Source of the DNA: Bacteroidota bacterium
GTDB taxonomy: Bacteria > Bacteroidota > Bacteroidia > Chitinophagales > LD1
Direction of reading: 5' to 3'
Length of the DNA stretch: 64,000 nucleotides
Assembly: GCA_016715625.1 (NCBI GenBank)
Contig: JADJZU010000008.1
Coordinates: 48,006 to 112,005 of the forward strand
The position numbers and the translations under genes were made by a program. A model generated the notes under the pieces. The model made no database searches and was not told where the DNA came from. It saw nothing but the letters and a program-made list of their open reading frames with translations. Shown in pieces: positions 31,985 to 39,620 of the stretch; positions within the stretch are counted from its first letter, which is position 1, and the number at the start of each line of letters is the position of its first letter.

Positions 31985-32016
31985 AAAAAAATCCCCCGAC
32001 ATGTCGGGGGATTTTT
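31985..32016. terminator. Intrinsic terminator downstream of the small lipoprotein gene
   Basis: A perfect 32-nt inverted repeat with a GC-rich core (CCCCCGAC with GTCGGGGG) flanked by six A and six T. It lies 24 bp after the lipoprotein stop on the minus strand, and upstream of eno. Confidence 0.85.
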
Positions 32017-32040
32017 TATAAAAATTATCTAACGGATACT

Positions 32041-32463
32041 CTATTTCACTACTACCATGCCAAACCAAGGCAGACCGTTTTGGTTTTCATATACTGCCGT
32101 TTTGGTTTGCGATTTGTAACCTTGTTTGGAAGCTACGAAAGTATACGTTTTGCCGGCAGAAAGCCCTGCACAATTGTATTGACCTTTCTCGTCTGTGGTG
32201 GCTGTGCAGCTCGATCTTCCATTGGCATCTGTTGCTACTACCGATGCTCCGGATATTGGTTTGGTGGTAAGGTCGTCAAAAACCTGGGCAGGTAGTGGAG
32301 TGGCACCAGAGGGCACTACTGCCTGAGTGGTGTCTTCGGTAGAGTCAATGACAACAGCTGCTGTGGTATCAACCTGCGTTTCTGCTGCCGGACTTGGGTT
32401 GTTATTGTTGCAGGCATACATCAGCAACAAAACGGGAACAATCAGAGTGAGAATTTTTTTCAT
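32041..32463 (-). CDS. Small lipoprotein with carboxypeptidase regulatory-like domain
   Basis: A 140-residue protein. The lipobox LLMYAC gives a lipidated Cys at residue 18. A Thr/Asp/Ala-rich linker runs to about residue 55. It is followed by a CarboxypepD_reg-like beta-sandwich: D-x-x-TKPISGASVVA, DEKGQYNCAGL, KTYTFVASKQGYKSQ. Probably anchored in a membrane; function unknown. It has its own consensus promoter and terminator. Confidence 0.75.
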   Translation of the reverse strand: MKKILTLIVPVLLLMYACNNNNPSPAAETQVDTTAAVVIDSTEDTTQAVVPSGATPLPAQVFDDLTTKPISGASVVATDANGRSSCTATTDEKGQYNCAGLSAGKTYTFVASKQGYKSQTKTAVYENQNGLPWFGMVVVK

Positions 32464-32486
32464 ACTTATCTGGGTTTTGGTTTACT

Positions 32487-32517
32487 CAAAGCTAAATCAA
32501 TCTAAGTTAGAACCAAA
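32487..32517 (-). promoter_or_regulatory. Consensus Bacteroidota promoter of the small lipoprotein gene
   Basis: Read on the minus strand: TTTG (32517-32514), a 19-nt spacer, then TAGCTTTG (32494-32487). This is an exact consensus match, about 24 nt before the start codon at 32463. Confidence 0.75.
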
Positions 32518-32547
32518 TATTAGTTTTACGCATATCCCAATTAGGTT

Positions 32548-34284
32548 TTGAATAGTACATATTCTATCGAATCGCTTATTGCCGAGGCTAAATCCATGAT
32601 GAATGATAATCTGGATGCTGCCGTTAAAAAATGCCTGCTGGCTGCTGAACTTGCTGAAGAGAGCAAGGATGCAGCCCTGGAAGGGGATGCCCGGCATTTA
32701 TTGTCGCAGTTTTATTTTATGCAGGGCAACTATATTACGGCAATTGAAGAGGTAAAGAAGGCGATTGGTTTACGCGAGTTGCAACAGGATAGTCCGAAGC
32801 TTGCCTCTTCATTTAACAGCTACGGCATTTATTTAGATACCATTGGCGAGTACGCAGAAGCTCTGGATGTTTACTTCCAATCTTTAACCATTAAAGAGAA
32901 GCTGGACGATAAGAAGGGGATTGCCAACACGCTCATCAATATCGGCACAGTTTATAGCCGCTTAAATAATACCGACCGCGAACTGAAGATGTATAACCGT
33001 TCTTTGCAATTGGCAAACGAAATCGGTGATACCCGGTGTATTGCATACAACCATCTTAATCTCGGGTTGCTTTATACCCGAACTGGCGAGTATAACCTCG
33101 CACTACGATACCTCGATAACATTCAAAATGTTTTGACTGGATATGGCGACCTCATCAATGCGGAAAAAGCGGTCGTAAGCCAAGGAACAATCTATTTGCA
33201 ACTGGGCGAGTATGATAAAGCCGTTGACAACTACACCAGCTTTCTAAAGATGAGCGAAAAAAGAGCCGACAACAATCATATTGTCAATTCATTGGTAAAT
33301 CTGGCGGGTGTGTATCTAAAAATGAATGAGCTGGAGAAGGCGAAGGAAATGTTGGACAAAGCGCTGCCTCTTTCAGAGCAGAATGGCTTGAAGTTGTATA
33401 CCAGAGATATTTTGGTTTTTCTATCTGACTACTATGAAGCAAAGGGTGATTTTGCAAACGCACTCCATGTATACAAACAGCATATTGGTATTAAGGATGA
33501 ACTCTTAAATATCAATAACCTAAAACATTTGGAGGAACTTCATCAAAAGTACGATCTGGATAAAAAAGACCGTGAACTGGAGATTCACCAGCTCAAAAAT
33601 GTAGAGTTGCGTAGTGCACTGGAAAATCTGCAAGCTGAAAAAAACAGATCCGATGAACTTTTGCGAAATATTTTGCCCGATGAAGTGGCAGATGAGCTAA
33701 AAGTGGATGGCATATCCAAAGCACGCTTTTTTGAGCAGGTGACTATCATGTTTGTGGACATAAAAAACTTCACCATTATCAGTCAACGCCTGTCTCCACA
33801 AGATCTGGTAAATGAGATTGATTTTCTTTTCAGAAAGTTTGATCAGATAACATCCATGTTTGGAGTCGAAAAAATTAAAACAATCGGAGATGCTTATATG
33901 TGTGCCGGTGGTATTCCGGTTCCCGATGATTGTAATGCCGAAAATGTAGCCGATGCCGCACTGATGATATCGGAGTTTATGAATGAACTGCGGGAAGATC
34001 GGGCAATGACCTCTAGGCCATTTTTTGAAATCAGAATAGGTATAAACACCGGCCCGGTGGTGGCCGGTATTGTAGGTTCTTCCAAATTTGCCTACGATAT
34101 ATGGGGCGATGCTGTAAATACCGCAGCTCGAATGGAGCAAAGTGCCGAAGTGGGTACAATTAATATTTCTGGAATAACATACGAATTGCTGAAAGATAAA
34201 TTTAACTGCACTTATCGCGGGAAAATTAATGCCAAGAATAAGGGGGAAGTGGACATGTATTTTCTGAATAATAGAAAGTGCTGA
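32548..34284 (+). CDS. TPR-repeat class III adenylate cyclase
   Basis: A 578-residue soluble protein with no membrane segment. Residues about 5-345 are TPR-like helical repeats (NLGLLYTRTGEYNLALRY, QGTIYLQLGEYDKAVDNY). A coiled coil follows at about 340-375. The catalytic domain has the two metal-binding Asp in MFVDIKNFT and TIGDAYM, adenine-specifying Lys and Asp in KIKTIGD and YDIWGDAVNTAARME, and the transition-state Asn/Arg in VNTAAR. It should make cAMP under control of a protein partner sensed by the TPRs. The start is uncertain: TTG 32548 keeps a helix that looks genuine; ATG 32596 is the next option. Its stop overlaps the next start by one base. Confidence 0.88.
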   Translation: MNSTYSIESLIAEAKSMMNDNLDAAVKKCLLAAELAEESKDAALEGDARHLLSQFYFMQGNYITAIEEVKKAIGLRELQQDSPKLASSFNSYGIYLDTIGEYAEALDVYFQSLTIKEKLDDKKGIANTLINIGTVYSRLNNTDRELKMYNRSLQLANEIGDTRCIAYNHLNLGLLYTRTGEYNLALRYLDNIQNVLTGYGDLINAEKAVVSQGTIYLQLGEYDKAVDNYTSFLKMSEKRADNNHIVNSLVNLAGVYLKMNELEKAKEMLDKALPLSEQNGLKLYTRDILVFLSDYYEAKGDFANALHVYKQHIGIKDELLNINNLKHLEELHQKYDLDKKDRELEIHQLKNVELRSALENLQAEKNRSDELLRNILPDEVADELKVDGISKARFFEQVTIMFVDIKNFTIISQRLSPQDLVNEIDFLFRKFDQITSMFGVEKIKTIGDAYMCAGGIPVPDDCNAENVADAALMISEFMNELREDRAMTSRPFFEIRIGINTGPVVAGIVGSSKFAYDIWGDAVNTAARMEQSAEVGTINISGITYELLKDKFNCTYRGKINAKNKGEVDMYFLNNRKC

Positions 34285-35874
34285 TGAATCGGTTCTGTTT
34301 TTTTCTGTTGACGATTGTGCTAGCGAGTTGTTCAGGAGAAAAGGACGGTCCTCCCATTTCATCTTTATTTACCAATCCCACGCAGACACTTGTTTTTAAT
34401 GATAAACCCAAGCAACCCCGAATCAAGGACACTGTTATTGTTTTTTCATTTTATAATCCTATTGCCGGGCTTCGTTTTGTATCGGAAAGTGCCTATGATT
34501 CCATAGGCACTAGCATTGCCGGTATTTGTCGCAAACCGCTGCCTGCTGTAGTAGACTTGAGTCAAAAGTTGCCACCGGTTGGCAGTCAAGGCGATCAGCA
34601 ATCATGTGTAGGGTGGGCCGTTGGGTATGCCAGCCGCAGTTATTATCTGCTGAAAGAGTCCAGAGGTATGTCGAACGTATACATTTCGCCTGCCTTTATT
34701 TTTAACTCACTCAATGGACAAAAAAATCAACCTATTTACATCAAAAATGCATTGAACTTGTTGGTGGATACGGGAGCTTGCACACTACAGAGTATGCCTT
34801 ACAATCCGGCTGATTATACCACTCGCCCCGGGCCCAAACAAATTGAAGAGGCACGCCAATACAGAATTGAAACCTACCGGAAAATTGACCTGAAAAACAA
34901 CTCTGTAAATAATCTAAAAGCCGAGCTGGCCAACGATAACACTGTAATTTGTGCATTGAATTATCAGTTGGAATATGACTTAGATGGCAACATGCGGCCT
35001 AGACCTTCTCCCTAATCTTTGGGAACGGAAAAAGATTCGACCACTTAAGGGGCATGCCATTGTTTTGGTGGGATACAACGACAGTTTGCAGGCCTTTAAG
35101 TTTATGAATTCTGCAGGTGATACTTGGGGCGATCAGGGCTATGGCTGGATAAGATACCAAGATGCATTAGATACGATTTATAATCCAAAAAACAAAAACG
35201 ACCGGGGCGGTTTGCTGGAGGCGTATGTCATAGTGCCGGTGTATAAAAATGCAATTCTGGATGGTTTACCATCTCCCCCTTTATTGTATGAATGTGATGC
35301 GGATAGTCTTGCAATACAAGAGAGCAATACGAAAACCAAATTGCAGGAAAACGCATCGGCATCCAATACACGAGACGCTATTCGAAAGAGTATCTCCAGC
35401 GAAATCACGGAGATTGAATACTCCAAGTTGGGTTTGAATATTTACATTGATAATGTCTTTGTGGATAGTACTTCTGATAACCGAAATGTATTAACCACTA
35501 CTGATAGGATTCGTGTGATGGGTTTGGTGCGAATACCGCAAGGCCTTTGTCGTACATTCGAAGTAGCTGTTCAGTTTTATACGCTGACCCCGAACGGGCT
35601 AAAGGATAAGCCCTTGATGAGTAGAAACAACTATTACAGTCTTATGAATAAACGGGCCGCTGCATTCACACAGCCAATACCCGTTGACCCGGAAAAAGAG
35701 GGATTTGAAGGATATTGGATTTGCGATTTACCGATCAGCGCCATTCAGTTTCCGGATGAAATTTGGAAATCTGATAATCAAGCTGTCAAATTGTTAGCAG
35801 AACCCTTGTTGTATACTGATGGCGTTCCGCTGCGTGCTGGGCGACACGTTGAATTTCAGATAAGCGACAGATAA
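34284..35874 (+). CDS. Papain-like (C1) cysteine peptidase lipoprotein (one frameshift)
   Basis: Start ATG 34284 shares one base with the stop of the cyclase gene. The N-terminus is a lipoprotein signal (TIVLASC). The C1 peptidase core shows the active-site Cys in GSQGDQQSCVGWA, His in LKGHAIVLVGY, and Asn in MNSAGDTWGDQGYGW. About 190 residues follow the peptidase core with no family that I recognise. The frame breaks near 35011: removing one T gives RPRPSPNLWERKK and joins both halves, for about 530 residues in all. The tight coupling suggests a shared pathway with the cyclase; this is inference. Confidence 0.8.
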
Positions 35875-35876
35875 AT

Positions 35877-36545
35877 CTATTTTTTGCTCTCAATTTTGTC
35901 CAACAAAAGAGCATGCTGTTTTACCTTATAGCTTAAAGTAATATGCCTACCGGATGGGCAGCAGTTTGCGTCATTCTTTTTGTATAGTGGAAATTGGCGG
36001 TGCAATTTGTTGGCCGACACATAAAACGAGTCATGGCCCATGTATGCGCTCTGCTCCAAACCTGCAGGCAATTCATTCTCAAACTTCAGTCTCTTGAACT
36101 CGGGTGTTTGATAAACTATAATGCTGCCATAAACACCGGTTCCCGGTTGACGCATGATTAGCAACACTTGCGGTTCACTTTTTTCGGCAGAACCGGATTG
36201 AAGATTGACCAATAAGGAATTTTCAATAATGCCGACCCGTTTGTCTTTAGCCACGGTATCCGGTTTATTGTCGGCACCTCGTTTTACAATGGCTAATTCA
36301 CCTTCTGCATATTTTGTGCCCCAGCCAATAATATCGTAAACCAACTGCGTATTTACAATCAGTGTATTATGGTATTCATAAGAACTTTCCAGCCCAAGTT
36401 GCATGGCAGTATCTGAAGCAATAAATGCGGAATCAATTTCTCCTACTACAGGAATCTGTTTTTGGTTGGGTTGTTGATTACAAGCGGTTAACAGAATGGA
36501 AAGAGCCAGCATCAAAACTATGCTACTATGCTTGCAGCAAATCAT
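35877..36545 (-). CDS. Hypothetical lipoprotein
   Basis: A 222-residue protein with a lipobox (LLTAC) at about residue 22, followed by a polar Gln/Asn/Pro stretch and a single soluble domain of about 180 residues. I do not recognise the domain. Features are YDIIGWGTKYAEGE, VLLIMRQPG and NCCPSGRHI. Its start overlaps the carA stop by 4 bp, so it is probably translated from the carA mRNA, but a role in pyrimidine or arginine synthesis is not implied. Confidence 0.7.
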   Translation of the reverse strand: MICCKHSSIVLMLALSILLTACNQQPNQKQIPVVGEIDSAFIASDTAMQLGLESSYEYHNTLIVNTQLVYDIIGWGTKYAEGELAIVKRGADNKPDTVAKDKRVGIIENSLLVNLQSGSAEKSEPQVLLIMRQPGTGVYGSIIVYQTPEFKRLKFENELPAGLEQSAYMGHDSFYVSANKLHRQFPLYKKNDANCCPSGRHITLSYKVKQHALLLDKIESKK

Positions 36546-37651
36546 TTGGCCATCATGTTTGCCACAAACTGGTCGAAAAGGTAGCGCGAGTCATGTGGCC
36601 CGGGTGAACTTTCGGGGTGATATTGCACACTAAAAGCTTTTGTCCCTTTTATCCGAATCCCTTCTACTGTGTTATCATTCAGGTTAATATGTGTGATTTC
36701 TACCGTGGATGATTTCTCAATATCGGCACGGGAAACTTCAAAACCGTGATTTTGTGAGGTGATTTCACTGAGGCCGGTAATCAAATTTTTTACCGGATGG
36801 TTAATCCCTCTATGTCCATGGTGCATTTTGTGAGTGGAAATGCCATTGGCTAGGGCCAGCAATTGGTGCCCTAAGCAAATGCCAAACACCGGCTTTCCTG
36901 AAGCGCAAATTTCTTTAACGGTATGCACTGCATAATCCATAGATGCCGGATCGCCCGGACCATTACTGATGAAGTAACCATCCGGCTTAAATGTTTCCAT
37001 TTCGCTCCAACTCGTTTTTGCATGAAAAACTTTGGCATAAATCCCCTGCTCGGTCAGGCATTTGAGAATATTTTCTTTGATGCCACAATCGAGCACGGCC
37101 ACCTTCAAGGGCGATTTTTCATCTCCGTAAAAATAGGGCTCTTGCGTAGTTACTTGTATTGCCAAATCAAGCCCGTCCATATCCGGGGCTAAGGCTAATT
37201 TTTTCTTCAACTCCGATACATCCGTAGTTTCTGAACTAATGATACAGTTCATGGCACCCTGTTTGCGAACGTGAATGGTTAACGCTCTGGTATCTATATC
37301 GCTTATGCCTACCAGATTGTTTTTTTCAAAATATTCCTGCAATGAACTTTCTCCGTTCAAGCGCGAAAAATTGTGACCGGAATATTTCTTACAAATAAGG
37401 CCCGATATTTTTACGCTTTTAGATTCTACCTCTTCCGCTTTTACACCATAGTTTCCCAGGTGGTCGCTGGTCATGATAATGGTTTGTCCGAAATAACTGG
37501 GATCTGTAAAAATTTCCTGGTAGCCGGTCATACCGGTGTTAAAGCAAATTTCGCCTACCGAGGTGCCTGTTTTTCCTAGTGAATTTCCATAAAAAACGGT
37601 TCCATCTGCAAGGAGAAGAACCGCGGGCGAGGGGACAAATTGTTTGTTCAT
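36542..37651 (-). CDS. carA: Carbamoyl-phosphate synthase small subunit
   Basis: Glutaminase subunit that supplies ammonia to CarB for carbamoyl phosphate. The N-terminal CPSase_sm domain shows EICFNTGMTGYQE, TDPSY and GISDIDTRALT. The GATase1 domain has the nucleophile Cys in GICLGHQLLA and the His/Glu pair in QYHPESSPGPHD. Length is typical. carB is not visible in the window. A downstream lipoprotein gene overlaps by 4 bp. Confidence 0.96.
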   Translation of the reverse strand: MNKQFVPSPAVLLLADGTVFYGNSLGKTGTSVGEICFNTGMTGYQEIFTDPSYFGQTIIMTSDHLGNYGVKAEEVESKSVKISGLICKKYSGHNFSRLNGESSLQEYFEKNNLVGISDIDTRALTIHVRKQGAMNCIISSETTDVSELKKKLALAPDMDGLDLAIQVTTQEPYFYGDEKSPLKVAVLDCGIKENILKCLTEQGIYAKVFHAKTSWSEMETFKPDGYFISNGPGDPASMDYAVHTVKEICASGKPVFGICLGHQLLALANGISTHKMHHGHRGINHPVKNLITGLSEITSQNHGFEVSRADIEKSSTVEITHINLNDNTVEGIRIKGTKAFSVQYHPESSPGPHDSRYLFDQFVANMMAK

Positions 37652-37658
37652 TAAAGTG

Positions 37659-37666
37659 CGAATATA
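37659..37666 (-). promoter_or_regulatory. Candidate -7 box for carA
   Basis: Minus-strand TATATTCG (one mismatch) ends 7 nt before the carA ATG, so the mRNA would be leaderless or nearly so. Confidence 0.4.
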
Positions 37667-37724
37667 ACCGTAAAGCCATTTTTGAAACCGAACTTTCTTT
37701 ATTTGTGTTCACATAATATGCACA

Positions 37725-38207
37725 ATGGACTTTAAGCCCGACTTGTGGAAGGCAGATGCACTTAAAAAGAAGAAAGAAAATCAACAGTTCCTCGCAAAGG
37801 CCAAGCGAGTGCGTGGCATAGAGAAGAAGTTGCCAGACCTGCATGAAGAAGCTTTTTCAAAGATAGATTGTCTGCAATGTGCCAGCTGCTGCAAAACTAT
37901 TTCGCCCCGATTCAAATCGCCCGATTTGGTGCGCATTGCCAAATACCTGGGCATGAAGCAGGGCGAAATGATTGATACCTATCTTCGGCTGGATGAGGAT
38001 GGTGATTATGTAGTGAAAAAATCGCCTTGTCCTTTTCTGGGTGCCGATAATTATTGCAGCATATACGAAGTGCGCCCCCGTGATTGTGAAAAATATCCGT
38101 ACACCGATAGCGGTGAGTTTTTTGAATACGTTAACACCACGCTTCAAAACTCTACCACGTGTCCTGCTGTTTATTACGTGCTAGAAAAGTTGAGGCAGGT
38201 TAAGTAG
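37725..38207 (+). CDS. YkgJ-type zinc/iron-chelating domain protein
   Basis: A 160-residue cytoplasmic protein. The Cys cluster CLQCASCC is followed by SPCPFLG, YCSIYEVRPRDCEKYP and a later TCP, as in the CxxCxxCC (YkgJ) family. The family is thought to bind zinc or iron; no biochemical role is established to my knowledge. Divergent from carA, upstream of the peroxiredoxin gene and on the same strand. Confidence 0.85.
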   Translation: MDFKPDLWKADALKKKKENQQFLAKAKRVRGIEKKLPDLHEEAFSKIDCLQCASCCKTISPRFKSPDLVRIAKYLGMKQGEMIDTYLRLDEDGDYVVKKSPCPFLGADNYCSIYEVRPRDCEKYPYTDSGEFFEYVNTTLQNSTTCPAVYYVLEKLRQVK

Positions 38208-38218
38208 TGTGAAACAGG

Positions 38219-38248
38219 TTTTATGTTTAGCCGGCCTCACTATATTCG
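38219..38248 (+). promoter_or_regulatory. Candidate promoter for the peroxiredoxin gene
   Basis: TTTT at 38219-38222, an 18-nt spacer, and TATATTCG at 38241-38248 (one mismatch). It leaves a leader of about 35 nt. Confidence 0.4.
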
Positions 38249-38288
38249 CCCCGCAAATTTTATTTTATCAATCTAAAACATAACAATC

Positions 38289-38921
38289 ATGGCAGTATTA
38301 GTAGGAAAAAAAGCGCCCTCTTTTAAAGCGCAGGCCGTTGTAAACGGAGAAGAAATTGTAGAGAATTTTTCATTGGACCAGTATTTGGGTAAGAAATACG
38401 TAATCCTGTTTTTCTATCCCAAAGATTTCACTTTTGTATGCCCTACAGAGTTGCATGCTTTTCAAGAGAAATTGGCGGAATTTGAAAAACGCAATGTTGC
38501 TGTAGTGGCTTGCAGCACAGACACGGAGCAAAGTCACTGGGGCTGGTTACAGTTAGATAAGAAGCAAGGCGGCATCAAAGGCATTACCTATCCGGTAGTG
38601 GCCGATACCAGCAAAACCATTTCGGCTAATTATGATGTGTTGAATGGCGAGTATTTTTACGATGAAAATAATCAGATGCAGGCTACCAGTGAGTTAATCG
38701 CCTATCGTGGTTTGTTTTTGATAGACCGTGCCGGTATTGTTCAACATCAGTTGGTAAACAATTTGCCGATTGGTCGCAACATTGACGAAGCCTTGCGCGT
38801 AGTAGATGCGCTTCAGTTTTTTGAAGAAAAAGGCGAAGTATGTCCTGCTAACTGGAGCAAAGGAAAAGAAGGACTTAAAGATACACACGATGGTGTGGCT
38901 TCTTATTTGTCTAATCACTAA
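38289..38921 (+). CDS. 2-Cys peroxiredoxin (AhpC/Prx1 type)
   Basis: A 210-residue thiol peroxidase. The peroxidatic Cys is in FYPKDFTFVCPTEL and the resolving Cys in GEVCPANW near the C-terminus, as in typical 2-Cys Prx1 enzymes. The catalytic Arg is in AYRGLFLID. It reduces hydrogen peroxide and organic peroxides using a thioredoxin-type donor. A thioredoxin-family gene is 300 bp downstream on the other strand, a plausible partner. It is followed by a hairpin terminator. Confidence 0.95.
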   Translation: MAVLVGKKAPSFKAQAVVNGEEIVENFSLDQYLGKKYVILFFYPKDFTFVCPTELHAFQEKLAEFEKRNVAVVACSTDTEQSHWGWLQLDKKQGGIKGITYPVVADTSKTISANYDVLNGEYFYDENNQMQATSELIAYRGLFLIDRAGIVQHQLVNNLPIGRNIDEALRVVDALQFFEEKGEVCPANWSKGKEGLKDTHDGVASYLSNH

Positions 38922-38938
38922 TTAGACAGAGTAAAATG

Positions 38939-38964
38939 AAAAGGGCTTCGTGAGAAGCCCTTTT
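38939..38964. terminator. Terminator after the peroxiredoxin gene
   Basis: An 11-bp stem (38939-38949 with 38954-38964) with a GTGA loop and a following T-run. It lies between convergent genes and may serve both. Confidence 0.85.
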
Positions 38965-38973
38965 TTTATGCTA

Positions 38974-39216
38974 TTAACTGATGGAGTTTCTGACTCTTTG
39001 TGTGTAGTTGCGCAAGGCAGTACGTGCATCTGTACCATTTTTTGTCATGTCGGAGAGAACGTCTATTGCTGCCAGCACATGGGTTAGTTGTTCGCCCTCA
39101 TCTTTCCCTTCAATTTCTATTTCAGGCTTTGCCTCGTTTAACAGGGCATTTTCGGCTGCGTGTAGTTGTTCCAATGTGTATGTTTCCGATAGTTTTTTAA
39201 TGACTGGTATTTGCAT
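38974..39216 (-). CDS. Conserved 80-residue protein beside thioredoxin
   Basis: A small acidic protein: MQIPVIKKLSETYTLEQL at the start, EIEGKDEGEQLTHVLAAIDVL in the middle, and TDARTALRNYTQRVRNSI at the end. No Cys, no signal peptide. From memory, short proteins of this type (DUF6952-like) sit between thioredoxin and peroxiredoxin genes in other Bacteroidota. It lies 7 bp after the thioredoxin gene on the same strand. The function is unknown; a link with the thioredoxin-peroxiredoxin pair is inferred from position. Confidence 0.75.
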   Translation of the reverse strand: MQIPVIKKLSETYTLEQLHAAENALLNEAKPEIEIEGKDEGEQLTHVLAAIDVLSDMTKNGTDARTALRNYTQRVRNSIS

Positions 39217-39223
39217 AGGGTGT

Positions 39224-39538
39224 TTATTTTAACTCTTCCAGCATACTTACGACAAATTCTTCTTTAGAGGTGGCAGCACCCTTTACCAATTGGCCGTTTT
39301 TAAAAGTGGCAATAAACGGAAGATTATCTACTCCGCCAGCCTTACGGGCTGCCTGGTTTTCTTCGGCATTTACTTCCATAAATTCTATTCCTGTGAATCG
39401 CTCATCTGCAGATAATCGCTTGAATTTTGGGGCAAAAAGTTTGCAGGAGCCACACCAGTCGGCATAATATTTTACAATCACTTTTGGGTGGCCGTTTAAT
39501 TTTTCCTGAAAGTCTGCATCTGTTGCAAGGTGTACCAT
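39224..39538 (-). CDS. Thioredoxin family protein
   Basis: From ATG 39538, a 104-residue protein with the thioredoxin fold: the redox motif is ADWCGSCK, and the cis-Pro is in DNLPFIATF. There is no signal peptide, so it acts in the cytoplasm. The longer frame to 39640 would run into the end of priA's region and is not conserved-looking. It probably reduces the nearby peroxiredoxin. Confidence 0.92.
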   Translation of the reverse strand: MVHLATDADFQEKLNGHPKVIVKYYADWCGSCKLFAPKFKRLSADERFTGIEFMEVNAEENQAARKAGGVDNLPFIATFKNGQLVKGAATSKEEFVVSMLEELK

Positions 39539-39620
39539 TCGTTTTGTTTTTTGAGTTTCAAAGATAATGTTCACACGAACAATTGGCGGGAGAAAGAGTT
39601 CACCCGATAATGATTTTTTT

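Noticed and set aside
32548..34284. Guanylate rather than adenylate cyclase
   Set aside because: The substrate-determining positions are Lys (KIKTIGD) and Asp (YDIWGD), the adenylate pattern, not Glu and Cys.
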